Numbered from the stretch's first letter, positions 17,481 through 26,104 are shown. The stretch: DNA of 64,000 nt from Vogesella urethralis (GCF_007644045.2 NZ_VMDW02000071.1:1-64000); one strand, 5' to 3'. The notes: generated by a model not told the origin, from the sequence alone. Numbers and translations: made by a program.

Positions 17481-18221
17481 ATGCCGGTACCACGATTGTT
17501 CCCCGCCCTCACCCTGCTGTTACTGTCCGGCCTGGCCTTGGCCAGCCCGCCCGGGCGCAGTGTGGTGGTGGCATTTGGCGAATCACTGGAGCCGTACGTG
17601 ATTCCGCAGCTGGAAGCCGGCATCGAGCTGGACATCATCCGCGCCGCCCTGAAGGCACAACGCTACGAAATGCAGCCGGTGTTCCTGTCGCAAAAGCGGC
17701 TACCACAGGCGTTGGCCGACCGCCGTATCGATGCGGTAGCCACCATCGTGCCGGAATCGGGCGCCAAGGGGGCCTATTCGGACGTTTACATCAGCTACGA
17801 AGACAAGGCCATCACGCTGAGCCAGCGCCGGCTGGAGATCAACAAGATTGCCGACCTGGCCAACCACAGCGTGTCGGCGTTTCCGCTGGCTGGCCAGTAC
17901 CTGGGTAGCGAGTTTGCTGCGCTAACCGCCCGCCACCCCGACTACCACGAAACCGGCAACCAGATCGACCAGAACCGGCTGCTGTACCGCGGCAGTGTCG
18001 ACGTGGTGGTGGCCGACTACCGCATCTTCAACTACATGAACAAGCGGATGCAGGCCGACTTCAACGAGCAAGCGCTGCCGGTGACCTACCACGACATTTT
18101 CATCAAGCTGCCCTACCGGGTACTGTTCCGCCAACCGGCGCTGCGCGACGCCTTCAACCAGGGGCTGAAGCAGATCCAGCAGAACGGCGACTACCAGCGC
18201 ATTCTCAAGCGCTACAGCTAG
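17481..18221 (+). CDS. Periplasmic amino-acid-type solute-binding protein
   Basis: This 246-residue protein has a signal peptide ending in LALAS (residues 1-19) and a type II binding-protein fold of the SBP_bac_3 kind. Recognisable parts are ELDIIRAALKAQRYEMQPVF, AVATIVPESG and VADYRIFNYM. An AGGA ribosome site precedes ATG-17481. No ABC permease genes lie nearby. It follows the chemoreceptor gene at 13 bases, so it may present ligands to that receptor instead of to a transporter. The ligand is not predictable. Confidence 0.8.
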   Translation: MPVPRLFPALTLLLLSGLALASPPGRSVVVAFGESLEPYVIPQLEAGIELDIIRAALKAQRYEMQPVFLSQKRLPQALADRRIDAVATIVPESGAKGAYSDVYISYEDKAITLSQRRLEINKIADLANHSVSAFPLAGQYLGSEFAALTARHPDYHETGNQIDQNRLLYRGSVDVVVADYRIFNYMNKRMQADFNEQALPVTYHDIFIKLPYRVLFRQPALRDAFNQGLKQIQQNGDYQRILKRYS

Positions 18222-18292
18222 GCCCGCACGTTGCTGATGGCGGCCCGGCACAGCTGGGCTAGAATGCCGCATCGTTTCCTGCGCGACCAACC

Positions 18293-19543
18293 ATGAAGAA
18301 TACCCTCACCTTGCTAGGCAGCTGCGCCCTGCTCAGCGCCTGTGCTGCCACCACGCCGGGCCCGCTGGCCAGCCAGCCGGTACCGACCCCCATCCTGCAG
18401 CAAAACCAGCCCGCCGCCCCGTTGCCGCCGGCAGCCAGCCAGCCGCTGCCGCAGCCTCCGGCCAGCAGCCAGCCGGTGGTGACACCGCCGGTTGTGGTGG
18501 TGCCACCTGTCGTACCGCCCAAACCGGTGGCAGCCAACCCCAAGGCACTGGTGGACAAGCTGCTGCCCGATTACGTAAAGCCGCGCCAGGGCTGGCGCGA
18601 CGACCTGGTATCGGCGTTCAGCGCCTTGCAGATTCCGCACAGCGCCGAAAACTACTGCGCCGTCATCGCCGTCATCGAGCAGGAATCCACCTTCCAGGCC
18701 GACCCGGTGGTACCCGGCTTGTCCAGGATCGTATGGGAAAAAATTGGCGACAAGGCCGGCAACTACTACGTGCCGCTACCGGTAGTGAAAACCGCTTTGC
18801 TGAAAAAGTCGCCGAACGGCCAGAGCTACAAGGAGCGCATCGACAATCTGCGCACCGAGAAAGAAATGAACGACCTGTTCGAGGACATGTCGGCCGAAGG
18901 GCAAAAGCTGGGTCTGCCAATGGGCATGAAAAACCCGATCCGCACTGGCGGGCCGATGCAGGTCAGCGTGGAGTTTGCCGAGGCCCACGTCAAAGCCTGG
19001 CCTTATCCGTACGCGCGCAACGGCAGCATCCGCGATGAAGTATTCAGCCGCCGTGGTGGCGTCTACTTTGGCAGCGCCATCCTGCTGCAATACCCGGCTC
19101 CGTATAGCGAGATGCGCTACCGTTTTGCCGACTTCAACGCCGGCCGCTACGCCAGCCGCAATGCCGCTTTCCAGCAAGCGGTAGCCAAGCTGAGCGGCAA
19201 CAAGCTGGCGCTGGACGGCGACTTGTTACGCTACAAGAACGGCCAGCCCGGCAGCGACAGCAGCAGCACCCAGCTGGCGCTGGCCAAGCTGCGCGGCCGT
19301 CTGGGCTTGAGCGAGGCCGACATGCTGCGCGACCTGAAGCAGGAAAAGAGCGCCGGCTTCACCCAGACCGCGCTGTATGGCCGCGTAATGCAACTGGCCG
19401 ACCAAAGCCAGGGCCGCAAGGTGGCGCGCGAGATCATGCCGGAAATCCGCCTGCAAAGCCCCAAGATCACCCGCAAGCTCACCACGGCCTGGTTTGCCGA
19501 CCGTGTCGATGGCCGCTACCAGCGCTGCCTGGCGCGACGTTAA
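18293..19543 (+). CDS. DUF1615 family lipoprotein
   Basis: This 416-residue protein has a lipoprotein signal with lipobox LLSAC and acylation expected at Cys17. A Pro-rich linker follows at about 20-80, then a conserved domain with AVIEQESTFQADP, GGPMQVSVEFAEAHVKAWPY and RRGGVYFGSAILL. The IEQEST glutamate and the all-helical look recall lysozyme-like folds, but no catalytic role is proven for DUF1615. It is probably attached to the outer membrane facing the periplasm. A strong terminator follows 17 bases after the stop. Confidence 0.85.
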   Translation: MKNTLTLLGSCALLSACAATTPGPLASQPVPTPILQQNQPAAPLPPAASQPLPQPPASSQPVVTPPVVVVPPVVPPKPVAANPKALVDKLLPDYVKPRQGWRDDLVSAFSALQIPHSAENYCAVIAVIEQESTFQADPVVPGLSRIVWEKIGDKAGNYYVPLPVVKTALLKKSPNGQSYKERIDNLRTEKEMNDLFEDMSAEGQKLGLPMGMKNPIRTGGPMQVSVEFAEAHVKAWPYPYARNGSIRDEVFSRRGGVYFGSAILLQYPAPYSEMRYRFADFNAGRYASRNAAFQQAVAKLSGNKLALDGDLLRYKNGQPGSDSSSTQLALAKLRGRLGLSEADMLRDLKQEKSAGFTQTALYGRVMQLADQSQGRKVAREIMPEIRLQSPKITRKLTTAWFADRVDGRYQRCLARR

Positions 19544-19560
19544 GCGGTAGCGAACAGCAA

Positions 19561-19591
19561 AAAGCCCTTCCACAAACGGAAGGGCTTTTTT
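19561..19591 (+). terminator. Intrinsic terminator after the DUF1615 gene
   Basis: AAGCCCTTCC and GGAAGGGCTT form a 10-bp stem around ACAAAC, followed by TTTTTTGTT. A short direct repeat, TTTGTTGCCGT, follows twice. Confidence 0.9.
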
Positions 19592-19618
19592 GTTGCCGTC
19601 TTTGTTGCCGTGCAGGCC

Positions 19619-19630
19619 AAGGTTGGCCGC
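19619..19630 (-). repeat. DUS-like 12-mer GCGGCCAACCTT
   Basis: Perfect copy on the minus strand, between the DUF1615 terminator and the tRNA terminator. Confidence 0.6.
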
Positions 19631-19653
19631 ACACAGTTGAATGGGCGTAGAAA

Positions 19654-19684
19654 ACAAAAAAGCCACCTTGCGGTGGCTTTTTTG
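19654..19684. terminator. Terminator of the tRNA cluster, bidirectional
   Basis: AAAAGCCACC and GGTGGCTTTT pair around TTGC, with a run of A on one side and T on the other. It lies 9 bases past the tRNA-Glu CCA end on the minus strand. Confidence 0.85.
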
Positions 19685-19692
19685 TCGAATCC

Positions 19693-19768
19693 TGGCGTCC
19701 CCACGGGGATTCGAACCCCGGTTATCGCCGTGAAAGGGCGGTGTCCTAGGCCTCTAGACGATGGGGAC
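19693..19768 (-). tRNA. tRNA-Glu (anticodon TTC)
   Basis: The 76-nt cloverleaf includes an encoded CCA. The acceptor GTCCCCA pairs with TGGGGAC, the anticodon loop is CTTTCAC, and the T arm contains GGTTCGAATCC. It is the last gene of a three-tRNA transcript. Confidence 0.97.
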
Positions 19769-19771
19769 AGG

Positions 19772-19848
19772 TGGCGCACCCGGAGCGATTCGAACGCCCG
19801 ACCCTTTGGTTCGTAGCCAAATACTCTATCCAACTGAGCTACGGGTGC
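19772..19848 (-). tRNA. tRNA-Arg (anticodon ACG)
   Basis: The 77-nt cloverleaf includes an encoded CCA. The acceptor GCACCCG pairs with CGGGTGC, the D arm is AGCTCAGTTGGATAGAGT, the anticodon loop is CTACGAA, and the T loop is GTTCGAATC. It lies 3 bases upstream of tRNA-Glu. Confidence 0.97.
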
Positions 19849-19855
19849 GCGGTTT

Positions 19856-19949
19856 TGGCGGAGAAAGAGGGATTCGAACCCTCGATACAGGTTTAAGCCC
19901 GTATGCTTCCTTAGCAGGGAAGTGCCTTCGACCTCTCGGCCATTTCTCC
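19856..19949 (-). tRNA. tRNA-Ser (anticodon GCT)
   Basis: The 94-nt class II tRNA has a long variable arm and an encoded CCA. The acceptor GGAGAAA pairs with TTTCTCC, and the anticodon loop is TGCTAAG. It is the first gene of the cluster. Confidence 0.97.
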
Positions 19950-19963
19950 GTCAAGAGAACGCC

Positions 19964-19992
19964 ATATTAATTAACACGACGCCCCCTGTCAA
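19964..19992 (-). promoter_or_regulatory. Sigma-70 promoter of the tRNA cluster
   Basis: TTGACA (complement of 19987-19992) and TAATAT (complement of 19964-19969) are spaced by 17 bp, a near-consensus promoter. It starts 15 bases before tRNA-Ser and 22 bases past the lysC stop. Confidence 0.85.
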
Positions 19993-20014
19993 GCACTACT
20001 TGCAATAATTTTGC

Positions 20015-21241
20015 TTAGGCCGGCTGATCCAGGCCAAACACCTTGTGCAGCACGCGTACGGCCAGCTCCAGGTACTTCTCGTCGATCAGTACCGACACCT
20101 TGATTTCGGAGGTGGAGATCATCTGGATATTGATGCCCTCTTCCGCCAGGGTACGGAACATGGTGGAAGCCACGCCGCAGTGCGAGCGCATGCCCACGCC
20201 GACGATGGACACCTTGGCAACCTTGTCGTCGGAGTCGATCTTGCCGGCACCGATGTGGGTCTGCACGTCACGCAGGATGGACAGCGCCTGCTGGTATTCG
20301 CCACGCGGCACGGTGAAGGAGAAGTCGGTAGTACCGTTCTCGCCAACATTCTGGATGATCATGTCCACTTCGATGTTGGCGTCGGCGATCGGGCCCAGGA
20401 TCTGGTAAGCGATGCCCGGCTTGTCCGGTACGCCTTTCACGTTGATGCGTGCTTCGTTACGGTCAAACGCGATACCTGCCACTACGGCCTTTTCCATGTT
20501 TTCATCTTCCTCAAACGTAATCAGTGTGCCTTCGCCCTCGTCTTCGAAACTGGAGAGCACGCGCAGGCGTACCTTGTATTTGCCGGCAAACTCTACCGAA
20601 CGGATCTGCAGCACTTTGGAACCCAGGCTGGCCATCTCGATCATCTCCTCGAAGGTGATGGTCTTCAGGCGGCGGGCTTCCGGCACCACGCGCGGGTCGG
20701 TGGTGTACACGCCATCCACGTCGGTGTAGATCTGGCATTCGTCGGCGTTCAGCGCGGCAGCCATGGCCACGGCCGAGGTATCGGAGCCGCCACGACCCAG
20801 CGTGGTGATGTTGCCGTCTTCGTCCAGGCCCTGGAAACCGGCTACTACCACCACACGGCCGGCGCTAAGGTCGGCACGCATGGCGGCGTCGTCGATGGAC
20901 TGGATACGGGCTTTGGTATGGGCGCTATCGGTGGTCACACGTACTTGCCAGCCGCAGTAGCTCTTGGCCGGTACGCCGATTTCGTTCAGGGCCATGGCCA
21001 GCAGGCCGATGGTGACCTGTTCGCCGGTGGACATGATCACGTCCAGTTCGCGCGGGTCCGGGTAATCCTGGATTTCCTTGGCCAGCGCGATCAGGCGGTT
21101 GGTTTCACCACTCATGGCCGAAACCACAACCACCACGTCATGTCCCTGGGCTTTCCATTTGGCGACACGGCGGGCCACGTTCTTGATGCGCTCCGGGGAG
21201 CCCATCGAGGTACCGCCGTACTTTTGTACGATAAGTGCCAT
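20015..21241 (-). CDS. lysC: Aspartate kinase
   Basis: This 408-residue enzyme phosphorylates L-aspartate, the first step to lysine, threonine and methionine. The kinase domain begins VQKYGGTSMGS and has GFQGLDEDGNITTLGRGGSDTSAVA. Two ACT regulatory domains follow, around 265-400, with VKGVPDKPGIAYQIL and VGVGMRSHCGVASTMF. This is the lysine/threonine-regulated monofunctional type. The start MALIVQKYGG at 21241 is typical; an upstream TTG-initiated extension of 38 codons in the same frame is unlikely. The 258-bp upstream gap holds its promoter and a GCGGCCAAC repeat but no riboswitch I can recognise. Confidence 0.96.
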   Translation of the reverse strand: MALIVQKYGGTSMGSPERIKNVARRVAKWKAQGHDVVVVVSAMSGETNRLIALAKEIQDYPDPRELDVIMSTGEQVTIGLLAMALNEIGVPAKSYCGWQVRVTTDSAHTKARIQSIDDAAMRADLSAGRVVVVAGFQGLDEDGNITTLGRGGSDTSAVAMAAALNADECQIYTDVDGVYTTDPRVVPEARRLKTITFEEMIEMASLGSKVLQIRSVEFAGKYKVRLRVLSSFEDEGEGTLITFEEDENMEKAVVAGIAFDRNEARINVKGVPDKPGIAYQILGPIADANIEVDMIIQNVGENGTTDFSFTVPRGEYQQALSILRDVQTHIGAGKIDSDDKVAKVSIVGVGMRSHCGVASTMFRTLAEEGINIQMISTSEIKVSVLIDEKYLELAVRVLHKVFGLDQPA

Positions 21242-21499
21242 GTTTGTTTTCTTGAATAGGGTTGGGATGTCGGACAATGATTCTGTCCCGATAAGGGCCC
21301 TGCTGGCAAGGCACTTGCGCCGCATTTCGCCGCCTTTTTTGCGGTAAGGCAGCAAGCAGCAGCAGTCTGTTCAATGGATACAAAATCCCATTGAAAAACC
21401 ACGCCAACTGTATGCATCATTTGACAGCCCGATGCGGCCAACTAGCATGAAGGTAGACACTGCGGCAGCCGGTGCCCACGCCGGCAGACAGGACACACC

Positions 21500-21868
21500 A
21501 TGAAAAAGATCATCCTGATCGTCGATGACTCCGCTTTGCTGCGTCAGATTTCCAGCGAGGCACTGACCGAAGCCGGCTATAAGGTAGTACAGGCGGCCAA
21601 CGGCCAGGAAGGCCTGCAGCAACTGGATTTCATTACCCCGGCACTGATCGTCAGCGACCTCAACATGCCGGTGATGAATGGCCTGGAATTCATCCGCACG
21701 CTACGCCAGCGCCCTGCCCTTAAACAGCTGCCGGTGATCATGGTCACTACCGAGCTTAGCGACGCGCTGAAACAGGCCGGCCGCGATGCCGGCGCCACCG
21801 CCTGGCTGACCAAGCCGCTGCAGCCGCCGCTGCTGCTGAAAGCCATCCGCACCCTGCTGGAGCAATAA
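21500..21868 (+). CDS. Single-domain CheY-like response regulator
   Basis: This 122-residue receiver domain without an output domain has the acidic pair Asp9-Asp10, the phosphorylation site Asp53 in IVSDLNMP, the conserved Thr in MVTTE and Lys in LTKPLQPP. It could act as a CheY-type motor switch or as a phosphate sink. No kinase or che operon is adjacent. An AGGACA ribosome site precedes the ATG. Confidence 0.88.
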   Translation: MKKIILIVDDSALLRQISSEALTEAGYKVVQAANGQEGLQQLDFITPALIVSDLNMPVMNGLEFIRTLRQRPALKQLPVIMVTTELSDALKQAGRDAGATAWLTKPLQPPLLLKAIRTLLEQ

Positions 21869-21928
21869 ACAGCCCAACAGTAACAAGCCCCCAACCGTGT
21901 GCGGGTGAGGGCTGGGCCGGTGCAGTGG

Positions 21929-22915
21929 TCAGGGCATCGCCCACAGTGGCGGCAGCTGCATGGCCTGCAGTTGCTGCTCCAGCTCGCCGCGGCGCTCGTG
22001 CCAGTAGTTGTCGCTACCGAACCAGGGAAACGCCGCCGGAAACGCCGGGTCGGCCCAGCGCGCCGACAGCCACGCGGTGTAATGCAGCAGGCGTAGGCTG
22101 CGCAGCGCTTCCACCAGCCGCAGTTCGCGGTAGTCAAAATCGCAGAACTCTTCATAGCCGGCCAGGATGGCGGCCAATTGCGACGACTGCTGTTCGCGCT
22201 CGCCGCTAAGCAGCATCCAGATATCCTGCACCGCCGGCGCCATGCGGCTGTCGTCCAGATCGACAAAATGCGGGCCGTCCGGCGTCCACATCACGTTGCC
22301 GGCGTGGCAGTCGCCGTGGCAACGTAGCCAGTCCGCATCGGGCACCGCCGCAAACGCTGCCTCTACCGCCGTCAGCAGTTCACGCGCTACCCGCAAGTAA
22401 TCCGCGGCCAGCTGCGCGGGCAAATGGCCGCCGGCCTCGATGCCGGCCAGCGCCTGGTGGCCAAAACTGGCCACGTCCAGCCGCGGGCGGCTGCTGAACG
22501 GCCGGCTGCGGCCTACCAGATGGATGCGCCCCAGAAAGCGGCCCAGCCATTGCAGCGTGTCTTCGTCTTCCAGCTCCGGTGCGCGGCCGCCGCGGCGCGG
22601 GAACAGCGCAAAGCGAAAGCCCTGCCACTGCAGCAGCGTCTGCCCGTCGAAAGCCAGCGGCGCCACCACCGGAATCTCGGCGGCAGCCAGCTCGGCGGCA
22701 AAGGCGTGTTCTTCCAGAATCTGCGCATCCTGCCAGCGGCCCGGGCGGTAGAACTTGGCCACCAGCGGGGTATCGTCTTCGATGCCCACCTGATAGACAC
22801 GGTTTTCGTAGCTGTTCAGCGCCAGCACGCGGCCGTCGCAACGCAGGCCGGTGCTTTCCACCGCGTCCAGCAGCAGGTCCGGCGTCAGCGCGGTATAGGG
22901 GTGTAAGGTATCCAT
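21929..22915 (-). CDS. srkA: Stress response serine/threonine kinase SrkA (YihE/RdoA)
   Basis: This 328-residue aminoglycoside-phosphotransferase-fold kinase has family signatures NSYENRVYQVGIED near 39-52, the ATP-binding LVAKFYRPGRW, the catalytic loop CHGDCHAGNVMW and the metal site FVDLDDSRM. In E. coli SrkA counters toxin-mediated death and envelope stress, often beside dsbA, which is not present here. The start at 22915 (MDTLHPYTAL) fits the family; a longer frame to 22984 includes the intergenic repeat and is rejected. Confidence 0.93.
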   Translation of the reverse strand: MDTLHPYTALTPDLLLDAVESTGLRCDGRVLALNSYENRVYQVGIEDDTPLVAKFYRPGRWQDAQILEEHAFAAELAAAEIPVVAPLAFDGQTLLQWQGFRFALFPRRGGRAPELEDEDTLQWLGRFLGRIHLVGRSRPFSSRPRLDVASFGHQALAGIEAGGHLPAQLAADYLRVARELLTAVEAAFAAVPDADWLRCHGDCHAGNVMWTPDGPHFVDLDDSRMAPAVQDIWMLLSGEREQQSSQLAAILAGYEEFCDFDYRELRLVEALRSLRLLHYTAWLSARWADPAFPAAFPWFGSDNYWHERRGELEQQLQAMQLPPLWAMP

Positions 22916-22944
22916 GCCGCCATTATGCGCGCCGTGCGCCGGCG

Positions 22945-22956
22945 GCGGCCAACCTT
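22945..22956 (+). repeat. DUS-like 12-mer GCGGCCAACCTT
   Basis: Perfect copy in the 75-bp gap between the divergent srkA and the gene at 22991. Confidence 0.6.
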
Positions 22957-22990
22957 TGCAGTGGCTGCGTGCAGGGCTTACCATCGTGGC

Positions 22991-23557
22991 ATGAGCCTAT
23001 CGTTTACCTACTTCGAAGCCGAAGACCGCCTGCTGGTGGTGATTCAGCCCGGCAACCACCAGCTGTGGCTGACGCGCTACCTCACCCAGTCCATCCTGCG
23101 CGATATCGCTGCGCTGTTTGCCCGCATGGTGCCGGGCGAAGGCGTACCGGGCGCCGGCACGCCGGAACAGCGCATTGCGCTGGAGCACCGCATGGCGATG
23201 AACGAGGAAGACCTGGCCGACCGCGATAGCAGCAGCATCGGCCGGATGGGCTTCAGCCAGCAGTCCCCCGCCCTGCCGGCGGCAGGCAGCGTGTTGGTGT
23301 GTACCGGCCTGGATGCCAAAGCCGGCGTGGATTACGCCAGCATCAGCTTTACCGTCGGCAACAACCAGGTCAATGTGCGCCAGAGCCGGCCCGGCTTTCA
23401 CCGCTTCCTGCGTACGCTGGCGCTGTGCGCCGACAAAGCCGGCTGGCAGATCCAGGACGTACCGCCGTGGCTAACGCAAAGCCTGGTACAAGACCTGCTG
23501 GGCAAGCTGCCGCCGCTGGACGACACACCGCAGGACGAGCAAGCGCCCGACGCTTAA
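22991..23557 (+). CDS. Protein of unknown function
   Basis: This 188-residue protein has no signal peptide or membrane helix. It begins MSLSFTYFEAEDRLLVVIQP and has two parts. The N-terminal half has mixed helices and RYLTQSILRDIAALFARM. A middle Gly/Ala-rich break near 90-105 leads into a beta-like segment with VDYASISFTVGNNQVNV. The C-terminus is acidic. I do not recognise a family. Start choice: GTG or upstream ATG readings enter the srkA promoter region. It is followed 52 bases later by a CDF transporter on the same strand, and coding bias is normal. Confidence 0.7.
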   Translation: MSLSFTYFEAEDRLLVVIQPGNHQLWLTRYLTQSILRDIAALFARMVPGEGVPGAGTPEQRIALEHRMAMNEEDLADRDSSSIGRMGFSQQSPALPAAGSVLVCTGLDAKAGVDYASISFTVGNNQVNVRQSRPGFHRFLRTLALCADKAGWQIQDVPPWLTQSLVQDLLGKLPPLDDTPQDEQAPDA

Positions 23558-23609
23558 GCCCCGTTTCAGCCAGCCGTGGCAGGCTGGCATTTTTATCCGG
23601 AGCCACCTT

Positions 23610-24512
23610 ATGGCCAGCCTTCACCCCGATAGCCCGCTGCAACGCGCCGCCCACCGTAGCCTGTGGGTCAGCGTGGGCGTCAATATCGTCCTGACAGCCA
23701 TGCAGCTGATCACCGGCTTGTGGGCGGGGTCGCAGGCACTGGTGGCCGATGCGCTGCACTCGCTGTCCGACCTGATTGCCGACTTTGTCGCGCTGCTGGC
23801 GCGCAAACACAGCCACAAGGCGCCGGATGCCGACCACCAGTACGGCCATCAGCGTTACGAAACCGCCGCCTCGTTGGTGCTGGGGCTGCTGTTGCTGGCT
23901 GCCGGCTGCAGCATGCTGCTGAGCGCTGGCAACAAGCTCACCGGTGCCACGCCGCTGGCAGCGGTGCATCAGGCCGCGCTGTATGCCGCGCTGTTCACGC
24001 TGGCCAGCAAGGAGCTGCTGTTCCGCTACATGCTGAAAATCGCCACCGAAGTCCGCTCCAGCATGCTGGTGGCCAACGCCTGGCACGCCCGCGCCGACGC
24101 CGCCTCCTCACTGGTGGTGGCGGTCGGCATTATCGGCAACCTGGCTGGTTATACCTGGCTGGACCCGCTGGCGGCCGCATTGGTGGGCTTCATGGTTGGC
24201 CGCACCGGCTGGCAGTTTGCCTGGGACGCGCTCAATAAGCTGATGGACCGCGCCGCCGATGACGACACCGTCGAGGCCATCCGCGCCACGCTGCTGGCCA
24301 CGCCGGGCGTGCAGGGCCTGCACGACATGCGTACCCGTCATATGGGCGACCAGATCCTGGTAGACGTGCACCTGGAAATCGATGGCGAACTCACCGTGTA
24401 CCAGGGCCACGACATCGCCGCCAATGCCCGGGCACGGGTGATGGCCGAGCACCACGTGCTGGACGTGATGACCCACATCGATCCGGTTGCCGCTCCCCGC
24501 ATCACATCATAA
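23610..24512 (+). CDS. Cation diffusion facilitator metal exporter
   Basis: This 300-residue inner-membrane protein has six helices in residues 12-215 and a cytoplasmic domain after 220. The metal-site motifs are DALHSLSDLIADF (HxxxD in helix 2) and NAWHARADAASS (helix 5), the typical CDF pair for zinc, iron or other divalent ions. The C-terminal domain carries HDMRTRHMGDQILVDVHLEID. It works as a proton-driven dimer exporting metal to the periplasm. Ion choice cannot be read with certainty. An atypical GGAGCC ribosome site is present. Confidence 0.92.
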   Translation: MASLHPDSPLQRAAHRSLWVSVGVNIVLTAMQLITGLWAGSQALVADALHSLSDLIADFVALLARKHSHKAPDADHQYGHQRYETAASLVLGLLLLAAGCSMLLSAGNKLTGATPLAAVHQAALYAALFTLASKELLFRYMLKIATEVRSSMLVANAWHARADAASSLVVAVGIIGNLAGYTWLDPLAAALVGFMVGRTGWQFAWDALNKLMDRAADDDTVEAIRATLLATPGVQGLHDMRTRHMGDQILVDVHLEIDGELTVYQGHDIAANARARVMAEHHVLDVMTHIDPVAAPRITS

Positions 24513-24537
24513 AAAAAAGCCCCTGCAATGCAGGGGC
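24511..24537 (-). terminator. Intrinsic terminator of the GabP-like permease gene
   Basis: On the minus strand GCCCCTGCA and TGCAGGGGC form a stem followed by eight T. It is shared at the end of the convergent CDF gene, whose stop codon lies in the A-run. Confidence 0.85.
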
Positions 24538-24568
24538 CAACGCTGTCAAAGTCCAACAGCAGGGTCGA

Positions 24569-25960
24569 TCAGCTGCGTGCCGGCAGCGGGCTGTCCAGCC
24601 ACGGCGTGCCCAGTGCACGCGAACGTAGCCAGCCCACCACTACCAACAGCAAAGTCAGGATGCCGGTACCCAGTACCTCGATGCGGTGATCCGGGCGGAT
24701 CGCCATCAGCAGCAATACCGCGCAGATGAATACGATCACCGCCCAGGTCAGCCACGGGAACAGCCACATGCGGAACGCCGGCTGCTCGCCCTTCGCCTCC
24801 ATGCGCTGACGCATGCGCAGTTGCGATACCGCAATCACCAGGTACACCAGCAGCGCGATGGTGCCGGAGGTGGCCAGCAACACGTTAAACACTTCGGACG
24901 GCACCAGGTAGTTGGCAATCACCATCAGGAAGCCCACCACCATCGAACCCAGTACTGCCTTCTGCGGCGTACCGTTGGGCGCCACTTCGCCGAACAGGGC
25001 AAAGGCGTCACGGCGCGAGGCCAGCGAATACAGCATGCGCGAGGCGGTATACAGCGCCGAGTTCAGGCAGCTGGCTACCGACACCAGCACCACCACGTCC
25101 ACCAGCGCCTTGGCGTTGGGGATGCCGATCAGCTCCAGCGTGCGCTGGTAGGAGCCCTGCAGCGGCAGCTGCGGGTCGTTCCACGCTACCAGCGAGGTCA
25201 CCACGAAGATGGAACCCAGATAAAACAAGCTGATGCGCCATACCACCGAGTTGGTAGCCTTGGTGATCTGCTGCTGCGGGTTGTCCGACTCGGCCGCAGC
25301 AATGGTGACGATCTCGGTGCCCAGGAAAGTGAACATGGTGGTCAGCATGGCGCCCAGTACCGCGCCGAAGCCGTTAGGCATGAAGCCGCCGTGCGCCATC
25401 AGGTTGGCCACACCGCTGGTCTGGCTACCCGGAATCAGGCCGAAGATGGCCGCGCCGGCAATGGCCAGAAACAGCACGATGGCCACCACTTTCACCAGCG
25501 CAAACCAGAACTCGAACTCGCCGTAGTTCTTCACGCTGAACAGGTTGGTGATGGTCAGCAACACGGTAATGCCCAGCGCAAACGCCCACATCGGCACGCC
25601 GGCAAACCAGGCGTGCAGGATGGTGGCGGCGGCGGTGGCTTCCAGCGGAATCACCAGCACCCAGAACCACCAGTACAGCCAGCCGATGATGTAGCCGGCC
25701 CAGTGCCCGATGGCACGGTCGGCGTAGGTGGAAAACGAACCGGTATCGGGCGAGGCCACCGCCATTTCGCCCAGCATGCGCATTACCAGCACCACCAGCA
25801 GGCCGGCAAAGGCGTAGGCAATCAGTACCGCGGGGCCGGCTTCAGCGATGGCGTGGCCGGAGCCCACGAACAGGCCGGCGCCAATGACGCCGGCAATGGA
25901 CAGCATGGTGACATGCCGTTGCTTGAGCCCGTGGCTCAAGCCGGAAGAAGATGCAGTCAT
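24569..25960 (-). CDS. Amino acid permease, GabP/AroP-type (APC family)
   Basis: This 463-residue protein has twelve membrane helices. The amino acid transporter signature appears as MLSIAGVIGAGLFVGSG near 19-35. Other family blocks are MLGEMAVASPDTGSFSTYAD and FTFLGTEIVTIAAAESDNPQ. The closest match I know is GABA permease GabP, with related AnsP and AroP transporters as alternatives. The divergent gene is a MocR regulator with an aminotransferase domain, often used to sense GABA or other amino compounds, which supports an amino acid substrate. A perfect 9-bp inverted repeat covers codons 7-13. Confidence 0.88.
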   Translation of the reverse strand: MTASSSGLSHGLKQRHVTMLSIAGVIGAGLFVGSGHAIAEAGPAVLIAYAFAGLLVVLVMRMLGEMAVASPDTGSFSTYADRAIGHWAGYIIGWLYWWFWVLVIPLEATAAATILHAWFAGVPMWAFALGITVLLTITNLFSVKNYGEFEFWFALVKVVAIVLFLAIAGAAIFGLIPGSQTSGVANLMAHGGFMPNGFGAVLGAMLTTMFTFLGTEIVTIAAAESDNPQQQITKATNSVVWRISLFYLGSIFVVTSLVAWNDPQLPLQGSYQRTLELIGIPNAKALVDVVVLVSVASCLNSALYTASRMLYSLASRRDAFALFGEVAPNGTPQKAVLGSMVVGFLMVIANYLVPSEVFNVLLATSGTIALLVYLVIAVSQLRMRQRMEAKGEQPAFRMWLFPWLTWAVIVFICAVLLLMAIRPDHRIEVLGTGILTLLLVVVGWLRSRALGTPWLDSPLPARS

Positions 25961-26050
25961 TCAGGGGTTTCTCTCTATCGGGTCCATGTGACACGTGCCG
26001 TCAGCGGCCTTCTTGTCAGGGCAAGCCTTGGCTGCCCGCGCGCAGTGTAC

Positions 26051-26077
26051 GACCCGAATGGCGATATACTTAGACCC
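26051..26077 (+). promoter_or_regulatory. Direct repeats flanking the -10 of mocR, candidate MocR operator
   Basis: GACCCGAAT (26051) and GACCCAATT (26073) repeat with 22-bp spacing, about two helix turns. They bracket a -10-like TATACT (26065-26070). A third inverted copy, GGGTC, lies at 25980-25984 near the permease start. MocR regulators bind directly repeated sites at their own or divergent promoters. Confidence 0.4.
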
Positions 26078-26104
26078 AATTCCGGTTTTTTGATGGAGCC
26101 AATC

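Noticed and set aside
19693-19949. tRNA cluster as an integration site
   Set aside because: No integrase or direct repeat of a tRNA 3' end is seen. XerD at 50933 has the length and motifs of the housekeeping enzyme.
21242-21499. A lysine riboswitch in the lysC leader
   Set aside because: The conserved junction sequences of the L-box were not found, and a TTG-initiated in-frame extension better explains the open frame there.
24686-26104. A 470-residue N-terminal extension of mocR
   Set aside because: It lies antisense to the permease gene and is Gln/His-rich. A good ribosome site supports the start at 26105.
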